Below, one piece after another: positions 19,132-28,985 of a stretch of 37,872 nt of DNA. The notes under the pieces were generated by a model. It was not told the origin of the DNA and searched no databases. It saw only the letters and a list, made by a program, of their open reading frames with translations. Within the stretch, counting starts at the first letter, position 1. Every line of letters starts with the position of its first letter. Both the position numbers and the translations under genes were made by a program. Source of the stretch: Phoronis australis (lineage: Eukaryota; Phoronida; Phoronidae); contig NMRA01000423.1 in NCBI GenBank assembly GCA_002633005.1, forward strand, positions 292,791 through 330,662, in the 5' to 3' direction.

Positions 19132-19346
19132 CATGCGCGCACCCAGGGGGTGGGGTCGAACGACAACCTCCATTTGATAAAGAGGGCAAAAAGGTCGGCC
19201 TCAGAAAAAAACTTCAAAAAAGGTAGATACGAGACAAAAGTCCACTAAACGACGGGTACTATCAAAACTCGGTGACCCACAATTTATTTCTCGGAACGTA
19301 CTCCCAAAATTCAAGCCCGCTCATTTTTAAACTGGGTGTGCGCATG
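19132..19346. mobile_element. MITE-like element, family CATGCGCGCACCCAG, copy 1
   Basis: The left end CATGCGCGCACCCAG and right end CTGGGTGTGCGCATG are inverted repeats (14 of 15). The body contains GGGCAAAAAGGTCGGCCTC and ACTCCACTAAAC-like text shared with 25192-25452. It is non-coding, 215 bp. The target duplication is unclear. Confidence 0.82.
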
Positions 19347-20242
19347 AATCGGCCCCATGCTATAACTTAAATTAATGAGATTCCATCTGTATTACCGACT
19401 CAAGTCACAGACAATGGACCATTAATTCACGAAGTTACTGATGGTTGCTAACCTCATTTTCAAGCGGCTGGTGGGTTTTGATAAATCTTATTGGTAACGG
19501 AGAGACAATTTTACATGTAGCTACTACAGTCAGGAATAAAATGATGAGACACATTTGATGAGAGTAAAATGCCTAATTTTATTTTCGTTTGAAGTCAGCT
19601 ATACAGTTCGAAATGCAGCAATAACAATGTATTTTAGTGGTTTTAAAATATAATTGCTTTGTTCTACATTTGTTAACGTGTGTTTAGATGGTTGCATGTG
19701 CACATGTCGTTAACATTTTGTTTTTGTCTCTTCCTAAGTCAAAGCGTGATTAAACACACTTGTCCAAGGCCAGTTAAAGTTGAAAACATCTATTGATTGG
19801 GTGACAGCAATTTTGTAATTATAAAGTTTGCTTGCAAAGTCTGAGAGCAAACTCGGGTTAAATCTGTTCATTGGTGACACAGATCAAAATTTGATAGCAA
19901 GAGAAGGATTACGCAGTCACCTGAAACCAGAAGCGATCCTTTTTTAAATTACTGACTCGAGCTCCTGTGACCAAAATATAACCATACACTGTTTGTGTTC
20001 GTATTTAGGCTCATGCCCTATATGTGGAACTGCGCCCAAGTCTGTAATTTGTCCCATGCGCCTTTTTGCAAAGCAAAAAAGTACAGGCAATGGATAGTCA
20101 CTGAGTCTGAAGGTAAATCATTGGCATATTCTCCTATACGCAAAACTAAACTCATTATTCTGGCTATAGCCTGGGGGGGGGGCGTGTGCCTAAATACGCA
20201 AATGTCCTCATTACTGTAGGCCAATGAAGGAAACTAAATGCA
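19347..20242. other. No gene recognised
   Basis: AT-rich sequence. Overlapping open frames on both strands at 19995-20224 have no family resemblance. Confidence 0.5.
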
Positions 20243-20962
20243 TTGTGTGATAATCCATCCATAGGAACTGAGTTGTTTTCAGTTGGGGTTATTGTTAGAC
20301 CTGAAGAGTCTCTTGTTCCTGAGGATACAACACGATTGTTACAGTTTTGTTTGTTTCAGAATTTATACCAGATACACCTCTGGCCGTATCCGGTATTTAG
20401 TGAACGATGCGAAGGGGAACTTGTACATTCACACCCGCATACATTCATGTACGCAGATGCGCACTTGTGGATGGGGTCAGTTACAAAACATTCACACCCA
20501 AATACATACACGCGGATATTGTTAATTAAATCAGTTTTTGTCCGGTTTTTAAATACATACACACATGCAGACTTGTAGTAGTGGTCAGTTACAAAACAAC
20601 ACATTCACACCCAAATACATTCACACATGCGCACTTATGGTAGGGGTCGGTTACAACTCAAAACTAAACTGTCTCAAAATAAATTACATTGGGGACTCAT
20701 CTTTTCGAATTTTGGATCATTTTATTAAAACATTTTTCAATTTTGAAATACCCAAAGATTTGATTTTGAAGTATGTCAAATTGGGCGTCCTGAATTTATG
20801 ACCCTGCCAATAAATGTGGAATTTCCTAAACATACCGTTAGATTAATTGCGTATTTTCCTTCAATCTTCCAAAATATGTCTGAAGTTGAAAGCTCTGATG
20901 AGCTTCCGGTTTTGGGTAGTGTCCTCCGGCACCTTTTTACAAAAATATACACAGATATGTGA
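20243..20962 (+). other. Unidentified ORF segments with an internal imperfect repeat
   Basis: Three pieces are seen. At 20243-20400 a frame reads GTELFSVGVIVRPEESLVPE. From about 20425 to 20660, ACATTCACACCCAAATACAT-like text recurs three times with GGGTCAGTTACAA in between. From about 20668 a frame reads INYIGDSSFRILDHFIKTFF and KDLILKYVKLGVLNL to a TGA, and an ATG in the next frame (20798) overlaps it and continues for 54 codons (EFPKHTVRLIAYFPSIFQ, VLGSVLRHLFTKIY) to TGA 20960-20962. The joined segments look like one protein with a frameshift. No family is recognised; a transposon or pseudogene remnant is likely. Confidence 0.35.
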
Positions 20963-21224
20963 GACTACGTTGATGGTGTTAACCGATGTATGAAATTACA
21001 CGCGTAACACGAAACCATGCCAATCAAGTACCAGTAGTATATTTTAAAGAATAAGTACATGTACACACCTTTCTCAGCCAATCAGGAGACGCATCAATAC
21101 TAAGGCGAGTTTCCCACTTTTATTCATGTTTTGGCTTTTTATCGATAGAATTAATTACATGAAAACACGTTTATGTTTTCTCTAAAATGACAACTGACAT
21201 TTGGGAGACTATTGCCTGTGATAC
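20963..21224. other. No gene recognised
   Basis: No exon is seen. ACTATTGCCTGTGAT at 21209-21223 is a partial extra copy of one arm of the following hairpin. Confidence 0.5.
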
Positions 21225-21225
21225 G

Positions 21226-21284
21226 ATGGATCACAGGCAACAGTTTCCCGATTCCAGTTCGGGAAACTGTTGCCTGTGATCCAT
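21226..21284. repeat. Perfect inverted repeat, 26-bp stem
   Basis: The arms 21226-21251 and 21259-21284 are exactly complementary (GATCACAGGCAACAGTTTCC within the left arm), with a loop of seven bases (TTCCAGT). Adding the partial copy at 21209 makes three occurrences of the ATTGCCTGTGAT / GTTGCCTGTGAT word. The stem has no mismatch, which is unusual for a microRNA precursor and more like a recent fold-back or a transposon core. Confidence 0.9.
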
Positions 21285-21383
21285 TTCTTAAGACCATAAA
21301 ACAAATGAAAGGTGGAGAGTGATCCATTAATATCTAACAAATTACAAATATGACTAATAACTTTTTAAATCATTGAATGTGAA

Positions 21384-21521
21384 ATATTACATTGTTATCT
21401 ATTAATGTCTTGTTGTTATATGGTAGAGTTGTTACCTAGCTTATCTTAGTTTATATTACATTGTTATATATTAATGTCTTGTTGTTATATGATACAGTTG
21501 TTACCTAGCTTATCTTAGTTT
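21384..21521 (+). repeat. 69-bp tandem duplication
   Basis: Two copies of an AT-rich unit starting ATATTACATTGTTAT and containing GTTACCTAGCTTATCTTAG; a third start follows at 21522. Confidence 0.9.
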
Positions 21522-21861
21522 ATATTACACCCATTCACTGATTCTGAATTAATTAGACTCTAATTATTGTATTTCATTTGTATTGAATTATTTTCCACGT
21601 ATATTTTTGTTAGATTAGACTAGGTAACTTAGATCGTTTCTATCAGATAAGCAAAGATTAGATTGTTTGATGTATACGTTCTTATTGCTTAAGGGATATG
21701 TATGAGTCATAACTGTACTTGACGTAACATCAAGACACGGTTACATTCTTATTGAGAAGTAATAATCAGATGTTAAAATCAGTGTTCTGAAATCGAATAT
21801 TGTAGAGGATTCCATTCTGTAAACATTTGTCATCTTTGATATACATGATTACAAGATGAGG

Positions 21862-21995
21862 TTAATGTCAGTTTAGCGATGTTTTACAAATGGTTCCCAC
21901 ACAACAGAACGTGTACATATATTCTGGTTTAATGTCATTTTAGCTATGTTGTACACATGGTTCCCACACAACAGAGCGTGTACATATAGCCTGGT
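21862..21995 (+). repeat. 67-bp tandem duplication
   Basis: Two copies containing GGTTCCCACACAACAGA and GTGTACATATA; several substitutions separate them, so it is older than the duplication at 21384. Confidence 0.88.
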
Positions 21996-22925
21996 TTCAT
22001 GGGGTTCACGACATCACTGCCTTAAACTTGAATCAGCGTTGTTCGTTAAAAAAACATTGCGCATTGTAAGTCATCTGGCGGTTTGTGTGACATGTTTGTT
22101 TAATCTTTTTATAAGGTCGACTACTATTGAACTGCTAAAGTCTCATTTTACAACGACACATGTACGCAAAGCCCCCTTTAAAGCACCGTTCCTGGTTCAC
22201 GGTATTTTTGAAGGACAATATGTCCGCATTTCAAAAGTAACTCAAAGTTCTGAAATGTGAATCTTTCTGTTATGCACTACCATAACATAATTTTGCAAAT
22301 CGCGTGGGAATTGGCAAAATAAACACAAAAGAAAACGATTTTGAAAACTTAGAAAGCATTTAAAAAGAATTAAAATTTTTAACTATTGAAATGTCACAAA
22401 CAACTTGCATATTGGCCCCAAAACTGTATATAATGCGCTTAAAGAAATATAATGATTACAGTGATGCAAACAAACGATAGGGACATGTCAGTGAAGACAA
22501 ATTCTCATTTGTTGTTTCAGGCTGATCAACAATAGTGAAGCGTTTACTGAATGTGCATTCAACAATACAGCGGGTTGCTGCTCATTAACTGTCGTCAGTA
22601 CCAAACTGTTCTGTGGCTAATTAATTAAATTTCTGAAACATGCTGCTCAAAGGTCACTTATGCCCGTAAAATGTAAAAGAGATCCATTCTCGCGAAGTTT
22701 TATGTGGGTTTATTCCTCAAACAGGAAAGTCCTCAAGCTAATGAACAGGGCTTCAAAATTTGCCAAACACGGAGGTTGACTTGCGGTCATACTGGAGAAT
22801 GTGAAATTTGGGTCCTAGCCATCCACTTATGTTACCTTTCTGTATGCCGGTGTAAACAACGCTAACGACGAAATCAGTATTCCTCATGTAAACAGTGGAC
22901 CGATAAAAACAAGACTCAAGTATCT
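21996..22925. other. No gene recognised; upstream of the ankyrin-like gene
   Basis: An open frame to 22260 begins inside the duplication and has no family resemblance. The last part presumably holds distal promoter sequence of the gene starting at 23037. Confidence 0.45.
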
Positions 22926-22949
22926 CCAATGGTAACGCAGATGACGTCA
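22926..22949 (+). promoter_or_regulatory. CCAAT box and CRE upstream of the ankyrin-like gene
   Basis: CCAAT at about 22926-22930 and a full CRE, TGACGTCA, at 22942-22949 lie about 90-110 bp before the ATG at 23037. No TATA box is seen at the expected place. The spacing fits a proximal promoter with a short 5' UTR. Use of the sites is inferred. Confidence 0.5.
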
Positions 22950-23036
22950 TTGAGTTTTACAATGACACATTGAAACCCGTAAAAAACAGTCCCGTCCTGC
23001 AAAGTTGGCACAGAATCAAAGACGCTTTGACAGAAG

Positions 23037-23102
23037 ATGGCAGCAAAAGAGGCAATTGACGAATCTCAAGGTTACCTTCTCACCAAAGATGAAAAAAAGC
23101 AG
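23037..23102 (+). CDS. Ankyrin-repeat-like protein, first coding exon
   Basis: The ATG sits in a strong context (GAAGATGGC: A at -3, G at +4). The 22 codons MAAKEAIDESQGYLLTKDEK-KQ are hydrophilic with no signal peptide, suggesting a cytosolic or nuclear product. The exon ends in phase 0 at CAG|GTAGGA. The next supportable exon (29939) is also phase 0, and joining them gives ...KDEKKQ followed by VTKAVEDGD, a continuous charged helix-like stretch. The pairing is inference from phase, strand, promoter context and reading sense; other small exons could lie in the 6.8 kb between them. A 33-bp minisatellite begins 13 bases after the donor. Confidence 0.62.
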
Positions 23103-23115
23103 GTAGGAAACATTT

Positions 23116-23486
23116 CATTATACCATAGTGTCTGTGATTAGTCAGTCCCATTATACCATTGTGTCTGTGATTAGTCAATCCCATTATACGATAGTGTCTG
23201 TGATTAGTCAGTCCCATTATACGATAGTGTCTGTGATTAGTCAGTCCCATTATACCATTGTGTCTGTGATTAGTCAGTACCATTATACGATAGTGTCTGT
23301 GATTAGTCAGTCCCATTATACCATTGTGTCTGTGATTAGCCAGTCAGTCCCATTATACCATAGTGTCTGTGATTAGTCAGTCCCATTAAACCATAGTGTC
23401 TGTGATTAGCCAGAAAGTCCCATTATACCATAGTGTCTGTGATTAGTGAGTCCCATTATATCATAGTGTCTGTGATTAGTCAGTCC
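23116..23486 (+). repeat. 33-bp minisatellite, 11 units, next to a 5' splice site
   Basis: The unit starts CATTATACCATAGTGTCTGT and ends GATTAGTCAGTCC. Nine units are 33 bp and two (seventh and ninth) are 37 bp through an extra CAGT- or CAGA-type insert. The units differ by few substitutions (CCATAG/CCATTG/CGATAG). Because 33 is a multiple of three both strands show long repetitive open frames, which are not genes. Confidence 0.96.
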
Positions 23487-24268
23487 CATTTTGTTGGTTT
23501 GACCTTGAAGACATACGGTACAACGCTATTTTAATAGCGCTAGACTCAAACTTGTAAGCCTATTTTTCAGAGAACGGAATACATGAATGTTTGCATGTAA
23601 ACCATGTTAAAAGACGTATTTATAAGAGTAAATTATGCCTTATTCATGTATTTCTCCTAAACAAGGCGGTATGATGTGAATGTTTTGTGATCCAGCGCAC
23701 TGGTATTTGTGCAGATCACTGTTATATTGTTTTTTAACAAAAAAGACCGTTATGTCCTCACCGTTACGTCTATCAAAGTTTAGTATTCAACCTTGCATGT
23801 GAACATTATTCTAGATATGTCCTACCTGTATTTCTGTTACTGAGTAGAATATCGAAACCATCAGCTACTGAGATCTATATCACCAATTCTCATCAAATTA
23901 CGTCATAAACTGGGAATTTCCTGTCGTCAAAGAACAGGAGAAGCGGAGCTCAATGCCCGGTTGCATGAAACACTCCCAAATAGTGATTTGACTAAGTTCT
24001 CTAAATCTTATGTATGCTTCTGGACTTGTGAAATCACCGCTCCATTCGCACTAATTAAATAACCGCTGTAGGGGACATCCCATGCAGTGTTATTTGGGAA
24101 GTTCAAGTATCTTGGAAACTCAATGTTTGGGGACGTATATAGCCTTTTCATGTAGTGTGATGCAGACGCTTTAGGCCAAGATGTAGGAGAGGGAGGGGGA
24201 CCGACGGAGTACCGTAACTTTGTCTTCACGTGCTGTTTAAGGCATAAATACACTGTTTTGTCACACAG
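23487..24268. other. Intron sequence, nothing recognised
   Basis: Part of the presumed first intron of the ankyrin-like gene. A minus-strand frame at 24008-24253 is not supported by any family or splice context. Confidence 0.5.
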
Positions 24269-24696
24269 ATTGAAAAGGTTGAAAAACTTGACAAACCAAT
24301 GTTACTGAAAGGCATTATACCTATGATGAGACAGTATGTTTTGTTTGTGTCTCTCTAGGAGTCATATGTAGGCCTATTGAAAAGGTTGAAAAACTTGACA
24401 AACCAAGTTTACTGAAAGGCATTATACCTATGATGAGACAGTATGATTTGTTTGTGTCTCTCTAGGAGTCATATGTAGGCCTATTGAAAAGGTTGAAAAA
24501 CTTGACAAACCAAGTTTACTGAAAGGCATTATACCTATGATGAGACAGTATGATTTGTTTGTGTCTATCTAGGAGTCATATGTTGGCCTATTGAAAAGGT
24601 TGAAAAACTTGATAAACCAAGGTTACTGAAAGGCATTTTACCTATGGTGAGACAGTTTGTTTTGTTTATGTCTATCTAGGAGTCATATGTAGGCCT
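24269..24696 (+). repeat. 107-bp tandem repeat, four units, exon-like
   Basis: Unit starts are at 24269, 24376, 24483 and 24590, exactly 107 bp apart. The first unit follows an acceptor-like TTTTGTCACACAG, and in phase 0 reads IEKVEKLDKPMLLKGIIPMM-R before GTATGT, a good donor. In later units the segment GTCTCTCTAG precedes GAGTCATATGTAGGCCT, which reads VICRPIEKVEKLDKPSLLKG in the same frame. Between donor-like and acceptor-like signals only 25 bp remain, too short for an intron, and 107 is not a multiple of three. It may be a duplicated decayed exon or a chance look-alike. Confidence 0.9.
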
Positions 24697-25191
24697 ATTG
24701 TGGTGCAAACCCAATTTCAGAAACTGCTTTAGGTTTCACATTTCAAAACTAGCGAGGGGCAAAGACGTTCTCCCGCGTTTTGTCGGCGGGTACAGTTTTC
24801 ACATATGGGATAGGTTGGCTACTTAAAGATTGCTGCGGTTCTCCTACACGTTTGTGTATTTCTGTCATAGCCAAAGCTTTAAATAGCTGTGTACAGTAAC
24901 CGTGTATTCTGTGGCGAGCATCAGCTGAAAGAGGCGGTCTGAGTTGTCCACAGTTGTAACCAGTGACACGTGACGGGAACTAACCATTCACTCGTCTAAC
25001 AGTGGCAAACTAGGTCATCATACAAATGCACTGGCAATTTGAAGATATTAACAGTCTCAGAAAACTCCCCAGGAGAACGAGAACGATTTAAATAGTTAAA
25101 TATTCACATGTCGCTGTAGTGGAACATTACTAAGGCATTATTGCGTTACGCTTGCTTCTAAGAAAACTGCCAAGCTGGCTGGAATCTTATA
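24697..25191. other. Intron sequence, nothing recognised
   Basis: No repeat or exon seen; ends at the MITE whose flank is TTATA. Confidence 0.5.
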
Positions 25192-25452
25192 CATGCGCGC
25201 ATCCAGGGGGGCTCGGGAGCTCGAACGAGCCCCCGCATTTGCCGATGTGGGCAAAAAGGTCAGCCTCTGAGAGACAAAAATCCGAGAAAATGGGACAAAA
25301 CTCCACTAAACAAGCGCAAACGCAGAAATCACAGTGGTGGTCCTGTTTTTTTGTTTGTTTGTTTTTTTTTAGTCCGCCAGCTCTTTTGTTAGCAAAAGGT
25401 CCACAACGTCAGGAATTCAAGCCCCCCATATCGAAGGCTGGGTGCCTGCATG
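25192..25452. mobile_element. MITE-like element, family CATGCGCGCACCCAG, copy 2
   Basis: The left end is CATGCGCGCATCCAGG and the right end GGCTGGGTGCCTGCATG. The body shares GGGCAAAAAGGTCAGCCTC and ACTCCACTAAACAAGC with copy 1. TTATA occurs directly outside both ends (25187-25191 and 25453-25457), a plausible target duplication. An internal T-rich run (about 25346-25370) makes it longer than copy 1. The 132-codon ORF across it is an artefact. Confidence 0.85.
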
Positions 25453-28019
25453 TTATATGGGTGGAAAATTTGGCCTGTCCAGGTAATTGTGGCCCGTTGT
25501 CAGTGTCACTTGCGAATTTGCAGGCAACTCTGCATGACTGGTCGAGGTAACTGCCTAGGGTATAGTATTCCAAACAACCCTGCCCATACCCTTTGTTAGG
25601 TCATGAAAGACAACAAAAGCGCTCTTACACACGCTCCTTTGAAACAGTTATTTGTACAAGCGCGTGGTCCGGGTAGCGTGGTCCGGGGGCGATACGTCAA
25701 CTCTTATACTTAGAGTGTGAGTAGAACGTATTTATGTAAGTGAAGTAGCACACGCCGGCGTTGAATCATTTATGCAATTTGATGCCCCCCCTGCCAATAC
25801 ATGTCACTTTTTGACACCACCAAAAACAATCACGAAGCAATAAAGTGAGATCGTCAAAGTTAATCCAATATGTTTGTCTATTACCCGTGTACCTCCATGC
25901 AAATGTGCGCCTATAGCATTCAGTGTTCATGTGCATCTCTTTGAAGGCATACTGACTGCGCTGGAGCTCTTCACATGACTTTTGGGTCATTGTGACTTTT
26001 GCATCAGTGATCAATAGTAATATTCACTGGTCGACACATCCCGCATTACAAGTCAACATTTATCTGTCCGACCCAATCCCATTTCCGTAAACAGGCATCA
26101 AGCACGTTTTGATCTTTTACTTCTGTGAATATTTTTTTAAAATGAAATTAACTGTAATTCGAAACCGTTGGCTCTGATTTTTGCAAAATAGTAAAACAGC
26201 TTTGTTTCTTCACAGTGACAATGTAGACATGTGACCGTTAGACGAGATATTCAGTTTGACGAAAATTACTAGTGTATAGGAATCATAGACATCTTAATAC
26301 TGTGATGTCTATGATAGGAATCCACCACTGATTATCGTCCAAGCATTTCAACCGAACGATTCAAAGAGCTTCATCGGTGTGGTTATACAGGTTTTTAATC
26401 TTCCAACCATTCACACTGGGTTTCAGTAGTTGAAAGGGTTTATACCTGCGATGTGAATGAAAATAATTAGGCCTACAACCAGTCATTATTCAAGCGGTCT
26501 GCTCTGTCCCTCGATATATTTCACCCATCTCTAGATCGGTGACTAACTAAGAAAAGGTGCTCCACTGACGTGGTGTAGTGACGTGGACATTACTGAGGAT
26601 GCTAAACCATTTAGAGACTGGACCCAACTAAGTGGCCGATTAGCATGGGAAAAGGTCACCTTTCAAAGCTTGACCTTTCGGAGGAATTTATCGACACCTG
26701 TCTTTTGATGTCTTGATTCATTACTTAAACAGCTCAAGTTTTTTTTGCAATCAAAATTTATTAAATTGTTTGAATTTGAATATAGGAGCCCAAATTTTCC
26801 AGGAAAATCAAGTCGGGAAATGTTTTATTTCGTTAATAACTTTGTTGAATAATTTGCCTTTAAGGGTTTTTGTTGGAAATGATATGAGCCACTTTCTTAA
26901 TAAATCAGGTTCTAAAACTTTCACCCATCTGAGCGTCACCCNGTAACAAACCAGTTTGCGTTTTCAAATAACAGGCAACGCTACTTAGGTATTTGCAGTC
27001 TTTCATCTTCACAAGGGTTGTATTTTCATCTAAAAGGCAGTGTGAAATCCACAACATCGCGTTGTTACAACAAAGATCCGTTAAAACTTGATATTTGAAT
27101 CCTGGTTACTCTGCAGTGCCAACTAAAGGCCAATCCTTTCCCGGTTTGATGAACCACGTGACCTTCAGTTACCGACTTGCTTGTAAGAGAGTTCAAGTAT
27201 GATGTTCAACTACAACGTACTTCGATATTAGTTAACTCCAGCCCCCTCCCCAAAAACAGCTGGAGCTCTCAGTGGCCGTTAGCGGGGTTTCAAAGCGTAT
27301 TTGGACATTTAGGAAAGTTTTACGTAATTATTGTGCCGACTGCCACGAATAATTCGAGACTTATATAAAACAAATAATTTCATTCGGTTACGCTACAACA
27401 ACTATTTAAAGGCCGATGCTCTTTTATTAAAAGCAATAGTTTGAATTAAGGGTTTGAGACTATATGAAAGGGACGAACCAAACGTTATTCATTCACTGAA
27501 ATACAAAAGCACATGCAACACATCGATATCTGAACTAAACAATTGAAAACATTATTAAAATGGTAAAGGTGTTTGAACATTATTGCTAAGTCTGTGTCAA
27601 ATTTTAACCCACTTTTTGATTGGGTAGACGGCAGCATTTGTAGCTATACTCTAAACCTGCTTAATTTTTGGCACATATACATACATGTACGTACAAACCT
27701 ATGTCCGACAGAGGGAGTTACATCTTAGACATCTGGACGATTCCCACGATTGTGTTAGCGTTTTCTGGATAGAAGAAAATACTTATATACAGTGTAGGTT
27801 CGCCACATAAATCTAGTTATAGAAAGTGCCACCAGAGGGTGAGCCTGTTCAGAGTGTTTACTACTAGATACAGCTGCATACAGCTTGTTGCCAAGGACTG
27901 TAGGCAATGGGATATCCACTCTATCGACTGTTGCTTGGAAACAAAGAGAAAGATCACTTGCTATTTTGTTTAAGTTGGACAGCTGTTAATCAAGTAAACG
28001 AAAATCAAGGCAGATTCAG
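25453..28019. other. Intron sequence, no exon recognised
   Basis: It contains the small inverted repeat at 26282-26315 and one unresolved base at 26942. Frames at 25766-26014 (minus) and 26713-26946 (plus) have no recognised family. 26727-26830 in another frame reads LKQLKFFLQSKFIKLFEFEY, without domain support. Confidence 0.45.
26282..26315. repeat. 12-bp perfect inverted repeat
   Basis: ATCATAGACATC and GATGTCTATGAT flank a ten-base spacer; the wider context (GGA...TCC) extends the symmetry imperfectly. Confidence 0.85.
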
Positions 28020-28092
28020 AATTTTAGTTGGGGGGGNGCCAAATGGAATCTGGGAGAGTAGGCCATGACCCCCCTCTAAATCCGCCACCAAA
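28020..28092. mobile_element. Transposon-end fragment
   Basis: AGTTGGGGGG, GCCAAATGGAATCTGG and CCCCCCTCTAAATCCGCCACC resemble the G-run plus ATCCGCCAC ends of hAT-related elements. GCCAAATGGAATCTGG recurs at 34072-34088. One base (28037) is unresolved. Confidence 0.55.
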
Positions 28093-28487
28093 ATAGCCAA
28101 GTATTGCGAAATTGTGACACTCCAATGAAGCTTACTATAATCTCCTTTGAAAATACAAGGACTGTCTTCTGATAGAGACGTGCGATGTCTACATAAAAGT
28201 GTTAAAGATTTATTCTCTCGTTCTTTTAAGACGTATTAAAACTATCTTCGAGTTGAACCTTTTCGAACCCGAAGCGAGCTATTTGGGACAAAATATCCAT
28301 GATACTTTATTTTAAAAAATATTGCCCAAGACTATTTTGAGCATATCTCACTAGGATGTATGAATACACAAGTTGTTCAAGAAATGACTCTCTAACTCCG
28401 GAGTGTACCTTTCCGTGTGGAATGACTGTTTAACCGCCCCCGAGCCTCGTGTCTTTCCGCGGCGCCTATAGCTCCTGGGATATTTCG
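28093..28487. other. Intron sequence, nothing recognised
   Basis: No exon, repeat or site that can be supported. Confidence 0.5.
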
Positions 28488-28650
28488 TATATAAGCCCGT
28501 GAGCGTGTATTCGGATAACGAAGATCGTCAGGCGTTTAAATGACCCCAAATAAACGCCCGGACAGTGACTGATGAGATTTTTCGAACAAACGCCCCGCTA
28601 TCTGAACACTTAGCACCAGAATTTAGAACGCTTGTCAAGCGTTTATTCGG
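28488..28650. other. Cluster of short palindromes around AAACGC
   Basis: GGCGTTTA (28531) and TAAACGCC (28551) can pair over a short spacer; ACAAACGCCCC follows at about 28586; AACGCTTG-T-CAAGCGTT at 28627-28643 is a near-perfect palindrome. GTATTCGGATAA and TTTATTCGGAATAA bracket the region. This looks like a small decayed element of unknown class. A TATATAAG at 28488 has no ORF after it. Confidence 0.45.
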
Positions 28651-28910
28651 AATAATTTCCCCGGTACAATACAGCCGATGGGGATAGCCGATTCGGTAAT
28701 GATAATTGTAACGGCTTTTGTTAAATGAACATTATCGGTCTTAAGGGAGAAAATGCATTTTGTGATTATTTTGGGATTACTTGAGATAAAAAAGTGATTA
28801 ATAGAAAAGTTGATATGACAGGAAGTGGAATTTCTTTTTAACAAATGAAGCTTGATTTGTTTGAAAAGCTCTTTGTGTCTACGAATGCAACAGGTTTGCA
28901 AACGATGTGT

Positions 28911-28985
28911 GACATGTAGTTTGATGCATATGATCTATGACATGTAGGTTGATGCATACAATGTACGACATGTCGGTTGATGTGA
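28911..28985 (+). repeat. 28-bp tandem repeat, three units
   Basis: GACATGTAGTTTGATGCATA starts at 28911, and similar units start at 28939 and 28967 (GACATGTCGGTTGATG). Each contains ACATGT. Confidence 0.85.

Noticed and set aside
23080-23376. Repetitive proteins read from both strands
   Set aside because: Open only because the minisatellite unit is 33 bp, a multiple of three.
25152-25550. 132-codon ORF
   Set aside because: It runs across a MITE and its T-rich expansion; the translation has no protein character.
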